NCBI GenBank assembly: GCA_021296165.1
Contig: JAGWAW010000010.1
Span: 1 to 18,404, forward strand
Direction of reading: 5' to 3'
Length of the DNA: 18,404 bases
DNA from: Nitrosopumilaceae archaeon
Lineage (GTDB): Archaea > Thermoproteota > Nitrososphaeria > Nitrososphaerales > Nitrosopumilaceae
The notes under the pieces are model-generated. The model had not been told where the DNA came from, made no database searches, and worked only from the letters and a program-made list of their open reading frames with translations. Positions 1 through 7,349 of this stretch are shown one piece after another. Made by a program: the position numbers and the translations under genes. Positions within the stretch are counted from its first letter, which is position 1. Every line of letters starts with the position of its first letter.

Positions 1-323
1 TTTGGCGGGTTTGGGACATACGTAAAGGGGTTAATTTCAGTGATTTATACGAGATAATTCAATTGTGAATATTCCCCACAGTATGCTGCACCGCCACATG
101 CCACGCAGGCTGCATACCTGCCTGCACACGTTGCGGCTGCCCACCACAAAGCGCGCGGCCCTCTCGGAGTGGTTATTGGCCGACTCCAGATCGTACAGCA
201 CAAGTGTGAACGGGTTTGGCGCCGCCTCAGCCAGCCTTTGGCCGGATTTGGCGGTGTACTATCCTGCCATCTCCAGGGCCTGCTGCCTCCGTAGCGACTG
301 AAATATGCGCAAGTTCCTCAAGA
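1..323. other. Region without a supported gene
   Basis: No recognisable gene lies here. On the minus strand one frame is open from about 258 down to a stop at 37-39 (73 codons). Its codon use looks coding-like (it contains LVLYDLESANNHSERAARF), but a TAG at 259-261 interrupts it and it has no good start, so it may be a decayed gene. A plus-strand GTG reading frame (65-301, 78 codons) has a TATA-like TTTATAC at 43-49, only about 19 bp before the GTG, which is too close for the pattern seen elsewhere in the window. Neither frame resembles a family I know. Confidence 0.4.
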
Positions 324-1628
324 TTACGGGTAGTAGCCGGAGCCGAACAGGTATCCGTCATGCTTGACAATCCAGGATGTCTTTAGTGACTCCAGCCCGG
401 TCATGGGGTTGGAGAAGGTGTACTCCGACCATACTCCCTCCCCGTTCTCCAAACCGCGGAACTCCTCGAGCGAGACGGTGGAGTTGGTGAGTGTTACGGA
501 CGTGGTTCCAACCCTAGTGGGGTCTGAGCCGTGCGCTACCACCTTGAGGGTATCCGGATTCAGGACGAACGGATAGTACTCGCTCTGGGACGTGAAACCG
601 TTTATGGTGTCAAAGGCCCCGTCGGGATTTAGGTTGTACTGGCGAATCATCTCTTCCACGATGCTTTGAACCTCGGATTCGGGGGTGACGGCCGTGCGGG
701 CCGCAAAGATGTATCCGTCATACCATGTAACCCAAGCGCTCTCGTAGCGGAGGATGTTGCCCTGCGGGTCCGGAAACGGGTAGCTGAGCGGGATCGGCAT
801 GCCCGCATCTGCAATGACTTGTGCTAACTCGTTAGTGGGAATGGATGCCTTTGCCAACAGGGGCTCGACCGGAAAGCCAACAAATGGGGGGCTTGTGCTG
901 TGGGCCAAGATAATATAGTCCGGACTTATGACCCAACCGACCACGTCTTGGTCGGGATTCTGAGCCATATCATTTATGGCAGCAAAGGCATTGGTGCCGT
1001 CGTTTCTATACATATCGACAAAGTCCTCTAAGAGGCCAATAACTTTCGTACTGGGGCTGGGCGGGTCGGCCGTCAACTCGGACGCTCCTACATCGCCGGC
1101 TTCGACCACCACCATGCCGCCGGCCCATGGGTGTACAGTGCAGCCGTACATGTAGGTGCCGGGGGTCTCGAACGTGAAGGTGAATTCCTCGCCGGGCAGC
1201 AGCCATCTGTCGAAGAGGCCGCCGGGCTCAGTGACGGTGTGCAGCACGGTGTCGCTGTTGGTCCAAGTTACGTCGGTTCCCGCCCCCACCGTCACGGTGT
1301 GCGGAACAAAGCAGTCGTTGGATTCAGCGCAGGCCGGAAAGAGCGCCCCCTCAGGCATGTCCACCGTGACGGAAGGCATCTGGACAGCATCTATGTACTC
1401 GGTGGTCATCTCGCACTCGGGCATATACTGTTCCAAGTTGACGCCCAAGGCCATGTCCATACCGGTTATGGTCTCGTCTAGATAGTCCGAGTATATGGTG
1501 CAGACGACGGTTATCACTAGGCGCGGCATATCGTCGGGCATCTCATCGCTGGCCATCGCTGTGGTGGGAGCGGCGATGCCCAAGGCGGCCAGCCCCAATA
1601 TTGCCAACGCCATGCCGGGTGCCCTCAT
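324..1628 (-). CDS. Secreted plastocyanin-like blue copper protein fused to two Cache-like sensor domains
   Basis: A 434-aa predicted exported protein. Residues 1-27 form a signal peptide (hydrophobic ALAILGLAALGIAA, cleavage near AMA). About 85-178 is a cupredoxin domain with a full type 1 copper site: H130, then C163, H166 and M172 in YGCTVHPWAGGM. C100 and C106 could form a disulfide. The remainder, about 195-312 and 318-434, looks like two Cache-type modules; the second ends in the typical K-TSWIVKHDGYLFGSGYY pattern, and the first has a diverged version (ESAWVTWYDGYIFAA). There is no C-terminal TM or PEFG signal, so it is probably free or loosely bound outside the membrane. Copper proteins of this kind carry electrons in ammonia-oxidizing archaea; the Cache part suggests ligand sensing, which is inference. 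The ATG at 1628 is preferred over one 33 bp upstream because it begins the signal peptide and sits about 25 bp after a TATA box. Confidence 0.87.
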   Translation of the reverse strand: MRAPGMALAILGLAALGIAAPTTAMASDEMPDDMPRLVITVVCTIYSDYLDETITGMDMALGVNLEQYMPECEMTTEYIDAVQMPSVTVDMPEGALFPACAESNDCFVPHTVTVGAGTDVTWTNSDTVLHTVTEPGGLFDRWLLPGEEFTFTFETPGTYMYGCTVHPWAGGMVVVEAGDVGASELTADPPSPSTKVIGLLEDFVDMYRNDGTNAFAAINDMAQNPDQDVVGWVISPDYIILAHSTSPPFVGFPVEPLLAKASIPTNELAQVIADAGMPIPLSYPFPDPQGNILRYESAWVTWYDGYIFAARTAVTPESEVQSIVEEMIRQYNLNPDGAFDTINGFTSQSEYYPFVLNPDTLKVVAHGSDPTRVGTTSVTLTNSTVSLEEFRGLENGEGVWSEYTFSNPMTGLESLKTSWIVKHDGYLFGSGYYP

Positions 1629-1649
1629 GCGGGCGCCCCCTTTTCCTGC

Positions 1650-1657
1650 GTATATAA
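1650..1657 (-). promoter_or_regulatory. TATA box of the plastocyanin-Cache gene
   Basis: Minus-strand TTATATAC centred about 25 bp before the ATG at 1628. This is the spacing expected for a leaderless transcript, and the box lies inside the alternative longer reading frame, which argues against that longer start. Confidence 0.65.
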
Positions 1658-1703
1658 TCATGCTGGTTGGATTCTGGGGAATTATCGGATAGATACAGAT
1701 TAA

Positions 1704-1719
1704 ACACCATGTATGGTGT
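1704..1719. repeat. 16-bp palindrome, operator-like
   Basis: ACACCAT-GT-ATGGTGT is a perfect 7-bp inverted repeat with a 2-bp spacer. It lies about 50 bp upstream of the plastocyanin TATA box and just before the transposase remnant. It could be a regulator site or part of the old element; nothing in the sequence decides between them. Confidence 0.5.
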
Positions 1720-1723
1720 CCAC

Positions 1724-1920
1724 ATGAACAAACAACCCACGAAAGAAGACGGCCCAGAAGCGGCTAGATACAAGGACTTGTCCTGCTGGATCTGTTTGAG
1801 ATGTTTCCCGACGACCAAACCGCCATGGCGTGGGTGGAGAGAAACGAATGGCCAGACGGCCGCAAGTGTCCCGGTGTGGGTACAGATAGATGCCAGCAAG
1901 TGAGCAGTGTATCTATATGA
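1724..1920 (+). pseudogene. N-terminal remnant of an IS1595/ISXO2-type transposase (zinc-ribbon domain), frameshifted
   Basis: An ATG at 1724 opens a frame reading MNKQPTKEDGPEAARYKDLSC. The family-like sequence then continues in a different frame from about 1780: LLDLFEMFPDD, AMAWVERNEWPDGRKCP, ending at TGA 1918-1920. The MFPD...WPDG..CP pattern is the hallmark of the N-terminal zinc ribbon of ISXO2/IS1595 transposases. After the CP the ribbon is degraded: the second Cys of the expected CPxCG is missing, and the rest of the transposase is absent. A TTAAAC at 1700-1705 is in promoter position for the ATG. I read it as a dead scrap, though a small expressed zinc-ribbon peptide cannot be excluded. 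Confidence 0.6.
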
Positions 1921-1947
1921 CAATTCCCTCAACGTCGCAGGATTTAC

Positions 1948-1955
1948 TTATATAC
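1948..1955 (+). promoter_or_regulatory. TATA box of the tandem ligand-binding protein gene
   Basis: TTATATAC centred about 31 bp before the ATG at 1983, allowing a leaderless or very short-leader transcript. It has the same octamer as the divergent plastocyanin promoter. Confidence 0.65.
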
Positions 1956-1982
1956 TCCAAGTAGAATCTCAGGGAGACACAA

Positions 1983-4775
1983 ATGCGACCAGCGAAGGTA
2001 CTTCTAGTTATAATGGCGACGGGTGCGATGATCGGGACCGCGTATGCTGGAGATGCATATGCACAAATGCCAGACGAGGTGGAGGTTGCCCTACTGCTTC
2101 CCCTCACCGGGGAGCTCTCCTCGTTTGGCACTCAGCTGAACTACGCTGCGGAACTGGCGGCAGAGGACTTCAATGCGTACTTGGAGGAGAGCGGTGTCGC
2201 ATGGCGTCTTGGAATAGTGTCTGAGGATACGGAGACAAACCCCGTCCGGGCTCTGGAGAAGGTACAGGCGCTGCATGCCCGAGGCATCGATGTCATAGTG
2301 GGCCCGGCCGGCTCGGCGCAGCTCTCCAGCATACTTGCCTATATCAACGACAACAACATGATCGCCATCTCCCCCAGCAGTACGGCACCGGCCTTGGCAA
2401 TACCCGACGACGCGGCGTTCAGGACTGTCCCTGATGACTTCAATCAGGGAAGGGCCATCGGGGCCCTTCTGGAGCATGAGGGGATTGAGGCCGTCGTCCC
2501 GGTGTGGCGGGGGGAGGTGTACGGGGATGGTCTAGTGGATGCGGCCATGGCAGACTTTGAATCCCGAGGAGGCGCCGTGCATGAAGGCGTCAGATATAAC
2601 CCCGAGTCCAGCGAATTCTCCGTAAGCGTGGCTGAGCTGGCCGACGCGGTCTCTGAAGTTGTGGAGGCGCATGGCGCCGACCAAACTGCAGTGTTGCTTG
2701 TGGCCTTTGACGAGGCGGTGCCGATATTACAGGTTGCCTCCACCTACGACATACTGGATGACGTCCGGTGGTTCGGCGGCGAGGCCGTCGCCCAGTCCAC
2801 AGTTATAGCATCCGACGAGATAGCGTCTCGGTTTGCTGCGGATACTCATCTAACCACCGTCCAGCTGCTCTTGGATCCTGGTGACCGCGCCAGCTCGGTG
2901 AGCGAACGTACCAGAGAATGGCTGGGCAGTGAGCCCACCGCCTTTGTATATACGGCGTACGATGCCGTATGGCTGGCCGGACTGAGCATCTTGGAGTCGG
3001 GGAGCACCGACCCGGCCGACATCCGGGGCATACTACATCAGGTGGCCGCGTCATACTCGGGTGGCGCCCTCAGCTCCACCGATCTTAACGAGGCCGGGGA
3101 CCTAGTACTGGCCAACTACGAGACTTGGCGGCTGGGTGAAGGCGACTGGGTGAGGGGCGTGTCGTACGACGGCCAGAGCGATGCTATTATGCTTGGCGGG
3201 GTGGCCGGTGATGTACTGGTAGGCTCGCTGCTACCGCTGACCGGCGGATACAGCTCCGTCGGCGTGCAGGTGGACGCGGCCACGCGGCTGGCCATAGATG
3301 ACTTCAACGCGTATCTGGATGACAAGGGGGCCGAATGGCGGTTTGAACTGCTCCGCGAAGATAGTTCTTCCAACCCGGTGGTGTCTCTAGAAAAGATGCA
3401 GTCGCTCCACTCGCGGGGCGCCGACATAGTCTTCGGCCCGGCTGGTTCGGCCCGGGTCTCGTCCGTAAAGAACTACGTCGACACCAACAACATGGTGCTT
3501 CTCTCATGCTGTTCCACATCTCCGGCATTGAGCATACCCGGCGACCGCGTATTCCGGACAGTAGCCGACGACTTTAACCAGGGGATGGCATTAGGCAAGC
3601 TTCTGGAGAGCCGCGGAATGGCCGCCATCGTGCCACTGTGGATCGGTGACACGTACGGTGATGGACTCCGGGACGCGACTGTGGGAAACTTTGAGTCTCG
3701 GGGCGGCGTCTCCGATGAAGGCATAAGGTACAACCCCGACACGGTGGAGTTCTCAGTCACTGTGAGCGCGCTGGCCGACAGGGTGCAGGCCATGGCCGAT
3801 ACGCACGGCTCCGAGAGAGTAGGTGTAGTGGCGGTGGCATTTGACGAGATAGTCCCAATACTGCAGGCGGCCGGTAGCTACGGCATACTTGGAGAGGTGG
3901 GATGGTTTGGTTCGGAGACCGTCGCCCAGTCGACGCCCATTGTGGAAGACCCGTTGGCATTGCAGTTCTCCGAGCAGGTCGGGTTTACGGCAGTTCAGTT
4001 ACTGCTGAGCACCGGACAAAAGGCAGAGTATGTCCGCGACAGTCTGGCCGACGAGCTGGGCAATTCGCCGGATGCCTTTGTATATACGGGGTATGATGCG
4101 GTCTGGCTTGCGGGCCTCTCCATAGAGGCTGCCAGAAGCGCCGACCCCGCTGATATGGTGTCGGTGCTGCCCGACGTGGCGGCTGGCTACAAGGGCGGGG
4201 CTCTCAGCTCCACCGAACTGAATGGGAACGGCGACTTGGCCACGGCCAACTATGAGATATGGAGCGTTGCCGACGGCGCTTGGGAGAAGGAGTCGGTATT
4301 TGACATCAAACAGGACACCATAACGCTGGTGGATGCCGTGCCGATGGTGGATGGCACCGAGTTTGCACCATCACATGCCATGCAGGGTGGTTCGATCCAG
4401 AGCATGTACACCAACCCCCAGGCGGCCACGCTGATAATCGAGATTGAGGCAACCGAGGATGGGATGTTGGAAATCACGCTCCCACGGGATCTGGTGGACT
4501 CTCAAACCGCCGACGGCGCCGATACCGCATTCTTTGTGCTGGTCGACGGCGAGGAGATCATGCACGAGGAGACCGAGACGACCGACGACTCTAGGATGCT
4601 GACCATAGAATTCCCAGTGGGCGCAGAGCAGGTGGCGATTGTGGGAACCTCGGCGGCCGTTCCAGAATTCGGCGAGATCGGAATGGTGGTGTTGGCTGCC
4701 GGACTGATTGCCATAGTATTCTTCTCCATCAGGTATAGGCTGGTCGCCGGATCCCCGCTCCTCAGGGCAGACTGA
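1983..4775 (+). CDS. Surface-anchored protein with two tandem LIVBP-type ligand-binding domains and a PEFG-CTERM anchor
   Basis: A 930-aa exported protein. Residues 1-27 form a signal peptide (cleavage near AYA). Two homologous periplasmic-binding domains of the branched-chain amino acid/receptor ligand-binding type follow, at about 34-398 and 411-775. Matching landmarks recur about 378 residues apart: LLPLTGELSSFG/LLPLTGGYSSVG, VGPAGSA/FGPAGSA, DDFNQG, EGVRYNP/EGIRYNP, YDAVWLAGLSI and ALSSTDLN/ALSSTELN. About 805-890 is an acidic beta-type stalk (EITLPRDLVDS, IVGT), then PEFG at 894-897, a hydrophobic helix at 899-916 and a basic tail. That end is the thaumarchaeal PEFG-CTERM arrangement, a proposed archaeosortase target. 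No permease or ATPase gene is adjacent, so it may be a cell-surface solute receptor rather than part of a local ABC operon. The ligand is unknown. Confidence 0.9.
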   Translation: MRPAKVLLVIMATGAMIGTAYAGDAYAQMPDEVEVALLLPLTGELSSFGTQLNYAAELAAEDFNAYLEESGVAWRLGIVSEDTETNPVRALEKVQALHARGIDVIVGPAGSAQLSSILAYINDNNMIAISPSSTAPALAIPDDAAFRTVPDDFNQGRAIGALLEHEGIEAVVPVWRGEVYGDGLVDAAMADFESRGGAVHEGVRYNPESSEFSVSVAELADAVSEVVEAHGADQTAVLLVAFDEAVPILQVASTYDILDDVRWFGGEAVAQSTVIASDEIASRFAADTHLTTVQLLLDPGDRASSVSERTREWLGSEPTAFVYTAYDAVWLAGLSILESGSTDPADIRGILHQVAASYSGGALSSTDLNEAGDLVLANYETWRLGEGDWVRGVSYDGQSDAIMLGGVAGDVLVGSLLPLTGGYSSVGVQVDAATRLAIDDFNAYLDDKGAEWRFELLREDSSSNPVVSLEKMQSLHSRGADIVFGPAGSARVSSVKNYVDTNNMVLLSCCSTSPALSIPGDRVFRTVADDFNQGMALGKLLESRGMAAIVPLWIGDTYGDGLRDATVGNFESRGGVSDEGIRYNPDTVEFSVTVSALADRVQAMADTHGSERVGVVAVAFDEIVPILQAAGSYGILGEVGWFGSETVAQSTPIVEDPLALQFSEQVGFTAVQLLLSTGQKAEYVRDSLADELGNSPDAFVYTGYDAVWLAGLSIEAARSADPADMVSVLPDVAAGYKGGALSSTELNGNGDLATANYEIWSVADGAWEKESVFDIKQDTITLVDAVPMVDGTEFAPSHAMQGGSIQSMYTNPQAATLIIEIEATEDGMLEITLPRDLVDSQTADGADTAFFVLVDGEEIMHEETETTDDSRMLTIEFPVGAEQVAIVGTSAAVPEFGEIGMVVLAAGLIAIVFFSIRYRLVAGSPLLRAD
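2082..3176 (+). repeat. Ligand-binding domain copy 1 (coding repeat)
   Basis: Encodes residues 34-398 of the surface protein. It is homologous to copy 2 along its whole length, at protein level and locally at DNA level: around 2941 and 4075 the stretch GCCTTTGTATATACGG is identical. Confidence 0.8.
3213..4307 (+). repeat. Ligand-binding domain copy 2 (coding repeat)
   Basis: Encodes residues 411-775. The copies have diverged throughout, including around the likely ligand contacts (PSSTAPA in copy 1, CCSTSPA with a double Cys in copy 2), so the duplication is old and the two sites may bind different ligands. Confidence 0.8.
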
Positions 4776-4827
4776 CCGGCATCGGACACCCGTACTGCGA
4801 CTTCTATTCGTTTTGTCTCTGCCGGTC
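4774..4827 (+). terminator. Possible 3' stem after the ligand-binding protein gene
   Basis: GACCGGCA (4774-4781, overlapping the stop codon) is the perfect reverse complement of TGCCGGTC (4820-4827). The T-rich TTCGTTTTGTCT lies in the loop. It could aid transcript ending, but the loop is long and support is weak. Confidence 0.25.
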
Positions 4828-4978
4828 TGGCCTGCCGGGCAAGTTCCCTGGTGCCCGCCGCTCCGCCCTAACGCGTGTCTGAATACTCAGTCACCATACC
4901 TGCCGCAGTATGATGAATACGAAATAGTCACCATGCAGTACTGGAATGGCGTGGTATGGATTTGTAGGATACGGTACA

Positions 4979-4986
4979 TTTAATAA
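4979..4986 (+). promoter_or_regulatory. TATA box of the 60-aa Cys/His protein gene
   Basis: TTTAATAA centred about 26 bp before the ATG at 5008; supports a leaderless transcript and the reality of this small gene. Confidence 0.55.
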
Positions 4987-5007
4987 CCTGTACCTCATAG
5001 GTATACC

Positions 5008-5190
5008 ATGAGAAAGAGGAATGGACCCAAGGCATCTCTCATATACCTGCACAGGCCCGTCGTATCCACCAAGGCGATGCCGGCGGACTGCTCGGTGTGC
5101 GGACGCGGCCTGGCGGAGGGCTACGCAGTCACGGCTAGGGCGCTGCCTGGCGTGGGAGTCCGACTCTTCTGCCACGCGCACTGTCCATGA
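5008..5190 (+). CDS. Small Cys/His protein, probable metal-binding (60 aa)
   Basis: A 60-aa protein with a basic N-terminus (MRKRNGPKAS), then C28-x2-C31 (CSVCGRGL) and a C-terminal cluster C55-H56-A-H58-C59 in LFCHAHCP. The CxxC and CHxHC pairs could form one zinc site, a treble-clef or LIM-like small fold. I do not recognise a named family; the role (nucleic acid or protein binding) is inference. A TATA-like box at the right distance, the tidy Cys spacing and position between two genes make it likely real. It converges on the helicase gene, whose stop lies 38 bp downstream. Confidence 0.65.
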   Translation: MRKRNGPKASLIYLHRPVVSTKAMPADCSVCGRGLAEGYAVTARALPGVGVRLFCHAHCP

Positions 5191-5227
5191 TACCGCTACC
5201 GGATACAGTGTAAAGGCGGCCTGCCTA

Positions 5228-6850
5228 TCACGCCTGCCGCTCAAACAGGACGTCGTGGTAGGCAGCCGGCACCATCATCCGATGCCGCCTCAGCAACTCC
5301 TGTACCGACGAGTCCATCACGTACGTGTCGGCGCGGTCGTCAACGTCCCGGACGCTCCTTCCCATACCCTGTAGCAGCTTTACTATTGTCTGGTATATGT
5401 ACCAGCCCCGGTCCGCCCTGTTCTTAGCCGCGACGCGACTGTCGCCTAGGTACGGATATGGGCACTTTTCTATTATCTGGAACCTGGAGAGGTCTCCCTT
5501 CAGGTCGATGCCCTGCCACAGCGAGGAGGACAGCAGGACGCCGTTGGGCGTCGACTCATGCGCGGCCAGAACCTCCCCCAGGCTGGTGTTGTCCTTGTTT
5601 TTGCTGTGGGCAACCTCGATACGGCGGGCCTGCTGCCGACTGAGCCTCTTGAGCAGGTTGTAGCACCTGGCCTTGGAGGATGTCAGTATGAGGCCCCGGG
5701 AATCCTGATGTGCAGCCATTATGCCGTCTATGGCATTCGCCACCCTGATCTCGTCGGACTCGGGGGACCGGCTGCTCAGGCGCGCCACGTTCCTGAACTC
5801 CACCATCCTGTTCTCGGCGGGGAACGGGGATTTGGGCACGTCTATGAGTACGCAGTTCTCGATTCCAATGCTTTTGGAGAAGTTGTCCTTGTCTATGGTG
5901 GCGGACATGAACACCTGTATCTCCGAATCAAGGAGGTCGCGGGTGTATTCGGAGATGTCCAGCGGCACCGCCGATATCCGGCTGAGGTTGCCCTGCGCGT
6001 CAAACTCCGGCTCCTGCATGATAAAGTTGTCCCTGTCGCGCCTAACGTCCCGGAGCGCGTTGACCACCCCGTCCAGGCGCCTATCCAGGCGCCTTGTGCG
6101 CATCATGTCGGCCGCGGTGACCGGGTCAGGTTTTCTTCTGATCAGCTCGGCGTAGGCGTCCTTGAGCGAGCCAAGCAGGTCCAGCATGCCCTGGACGGAC
6201 TCGATGTCGAACCGTCTCTGGTCCAAACCCGTCTCCGCAAGGTAGCCACCGGGTATGTCATACCCAACGAACCTGACCACCTCGTTCTCTATGGTGTGCG
6301 CCTCATCAAAGATGGCGACATGGCGATCGATGCCGGCGGCATCGCCCTGGAATTTTTTCAGGTAAAAATAAAGCGCATAGTTGAGTATCGTCCGGGGGCG
6401 GGCCAGCCCCTCCTCCTTCTGCTTGTAGTACACGCACTGCCCGTCCGGGTTGGGTGCCTTGAAATCGCAGGTGGCGACCACCTTGCCACCCTTCTTTGTC
6501 ACGCACTGGCCCTTCTCGCACGTCAAACCCTTTTGGAGAGCCCGGCGCTTCTCCCCTATGCCCTCTTTCTTCATCAGCTGGCGGCACTCGAAGTTGGACT
6601 TGCCCTTTATTACGGCCATCTCCGGAAAGTCCTTGATGTACTGGTCCTGCAGCTGCTTGGTGGATGTGACTATGAAGGCGTTGCCCAGTGCGTCGGCTAG
6701 GGCGCCGGCGATGTGGCTCTTGCCGCTTCCGGTGGGCGCCGACACTATGAATCTCTTGTAGCCGGACTTGAGCAGCGTCTCCATCCTGTCCAGGATGAAT
6801 CGCTGACTCTCCCGGGGCGTTGTGCCCCTTTTGAAGTGGGAGACGAGCAT
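5228..6850 (-). CDS. Rad3/XPD/DinG-like Fe-S superfamily 2 DNA helicase
   Basis: A 540-aa ATP-dependent 5'-3' type helicase of the XPD/Rad3/DinG group. Walker A is APTGSGKS (38-45) and motif II is FDEAH (181-185). Between them are five cysteines (C89, C111, C116, C128, C139), where the family holds its 4Fe-4S cluster; four of these should be ligands. Motif III SATI is at 316-319, a motif V region is in LSSSLWQGIDLKGD, and motif VI is QGMGRSVR (494-501). Likely role: strand opening in repair or recombination. It is shorter than typical XPD (about 600-750 aa), mainly in the Arch and HD2 regions, so it may be a separate archaeal subfamily rather than XPD itself. The ATG follows a TATA box by about 26 bp. 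It is divergent from the C2H2 gene at 6947. Confidence 0.9.
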   Translation of the reverse strand: MLVSHFKRGTTPRESQRFILDRMETLLKSGYKRFIVSAPTGSGKSHIAGALADALGNAFIVTSTKQLQDQYIKDFPEMAVIKGKSNFECRQLMKKEGIGEKRRALQKGLTCEKGQCVTKKGGKVVATCDFKAPNPDGQCVYYKQKEEGLARPRTILNYALYFYLKKFQGDAAGIDRHVAIFDEAHTIENEVVRFVGYDIPGGYLAETGLDQRRFDIESVQGMLDLLGSLKDAYAELIRRKPDPVTAADMMRTRRLDRRLDGVVNALRDVRRDRDNFIMQEPEFDAQGNLSRISAVPLDISEYTRDLLDSEIQVFMSATIDKDNFSKSIGIENCVLIDVPKSPFPAENRMVEFRNVARLSSRSPESDEIRVANAIDGIMAAHQDSRGLILTSSKARCYNLLKRLSRQQARRIEVAHSKNKDNTSLGEVLAAHESTPNGVLLSSSLWQGIDLKGDLSRFQIIEKCPYPYLGDSRVAAKNRADRGWYIYQTIVKLLQGMGRSVRDVDDRADTYVMDSSVQELLRRHRMMVPAAYHDVLFERQA

Positions 6851-6872
6851 GCCGCAGCGTTGCAGGGTGCGG

Positions 6873-6880
6873 GATATAAC
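6873..6880 (-). promoter_or_regulatory. TATA box of the helicase gene
   Basis: Minus-strand GTTATATC centred about 26 bp before the ATG at 6850, consistent with a leaderless transcript. Confidence 0.6.
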
Positions 6881-6888
6881 TCCACGGC

Positions 6889-6906
6889 GCCCGTCCGTAA
6901 ACGGGC
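6889..6906. repeat. Inverted repeat centred between divergent TATA boxes
   Basis: GCCCGT, six bases, then ACGGGC: a perfect 6-bp inverted repeat centred at about 6897.5. The helicase TATA box (6873-6880) and that of the C2H2 gene (6916-6923) are almost equidistant from it, which suits a shared regulator site. Confidence 0.4.
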
Positions 6907-6915
6907 CCGCTAATT

Positions 6916-6923
6916 CTTTATAG
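6916..6923 (+). promoter_or_regulatory. TATA box of the C2H2 protein gene
   Basis: CTTTATAG. Transcription would start near 6945-6948, which excludes a GTG start at 6929 and points to TTG 6947 or ATG 6974. Confidence 0.55.
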
Positions 6924-6946
6924 CCTGCGTGGAGAGGTGTGCTGCG

Positions 6947-7315
6947 TTGCTGACGATACGGTGCGGGGATGTGATGGCCATCCGGAACGAACTGGCGGTG
7001 TATGTCTCCGACCAGGTGGGCGCCGTTCCGATGCTAAAGAACACCGAGTTCGTACTCACGCCTGTGGACGACGACGAGCAGCTGGACAAGAAGCTGGCCG
7101 TGACGGCCATCCTGGAGTATCTGGAGTCGATGGGGGAGCGCCGTCACTTTGACGTAGTCGCCGCCGGGGACATCATATTCATCAAGTCTCTGGGCGGCCA
7201 CGTCATAGAGCGGGAGTCGCGGCCCAATCAGGGGATGTATGCGTGCCCCCACTGCGGATTTCTCACCCAGTATGAGACCGAGCACAACACGCACATGAAG
7301 ATTCACTATCTGTAG
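6947..7315 (+). CDS. C2H2 zinc-finger protein of unknown role
   Basis: A conserved-looking acidic protein ending in a single classical C2H2 finger: CPHCGFLTQYE...H, with spacing C-x2-C-x12-H-x3-H three residues before the end. The preceding 90 or so residues look like a compact alpha/beta domain (LKNTEFVLTPVDDDEQLDKK, then AVTAILEYLES) that I cannot name. Start: TTG 6947 lies 28 bp after the TATA box as in neighbouring leaderless genes and gives 122 aa; ATG 6974 (MAIRNELAVY, 113 aa) begins where the sequence becomes protein-like and would need a leader of about 27 nt. A DNA- or RNA-binding regulator is plausible. It is divergent from the helicase and might share its regulation. Confidence 0.75.
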   Translation: MLTIRCGDVMAIRNELAVYVSDQVGAVPMLKNTEFVLTPVDDDEQLDKKLAVTAILEYLESMGERRHFDVVAAGDIIFIKSLGGHVIERESRPNQGMYACPHCGFLTQYETEHNTHMKIHYL

Positions 7316-7349
7316 GGTGCGCCGACTGAGGGGCCGCGGCGTTGCACGG

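Noticed and set aside
65..301. 78-codon plus-strand frame with GTG start
   Set aside because: TATA-like box is only about 19 bp away, the product is His/Arg/Leu-rich without domain-like pattern, and another frame on the opposite strand looks at least as coding-like.
4900..4930. ATGATGA resembling a C box of a C/D guide RNA
   Set aside because: No CTGA D box at a suitable distance downstream.
5558..6700. 380-codon plus-strand open frame
   Set aside because: It is the antisense shadow of the helicase gene, whose motifs are unambiguous on the minus strand.
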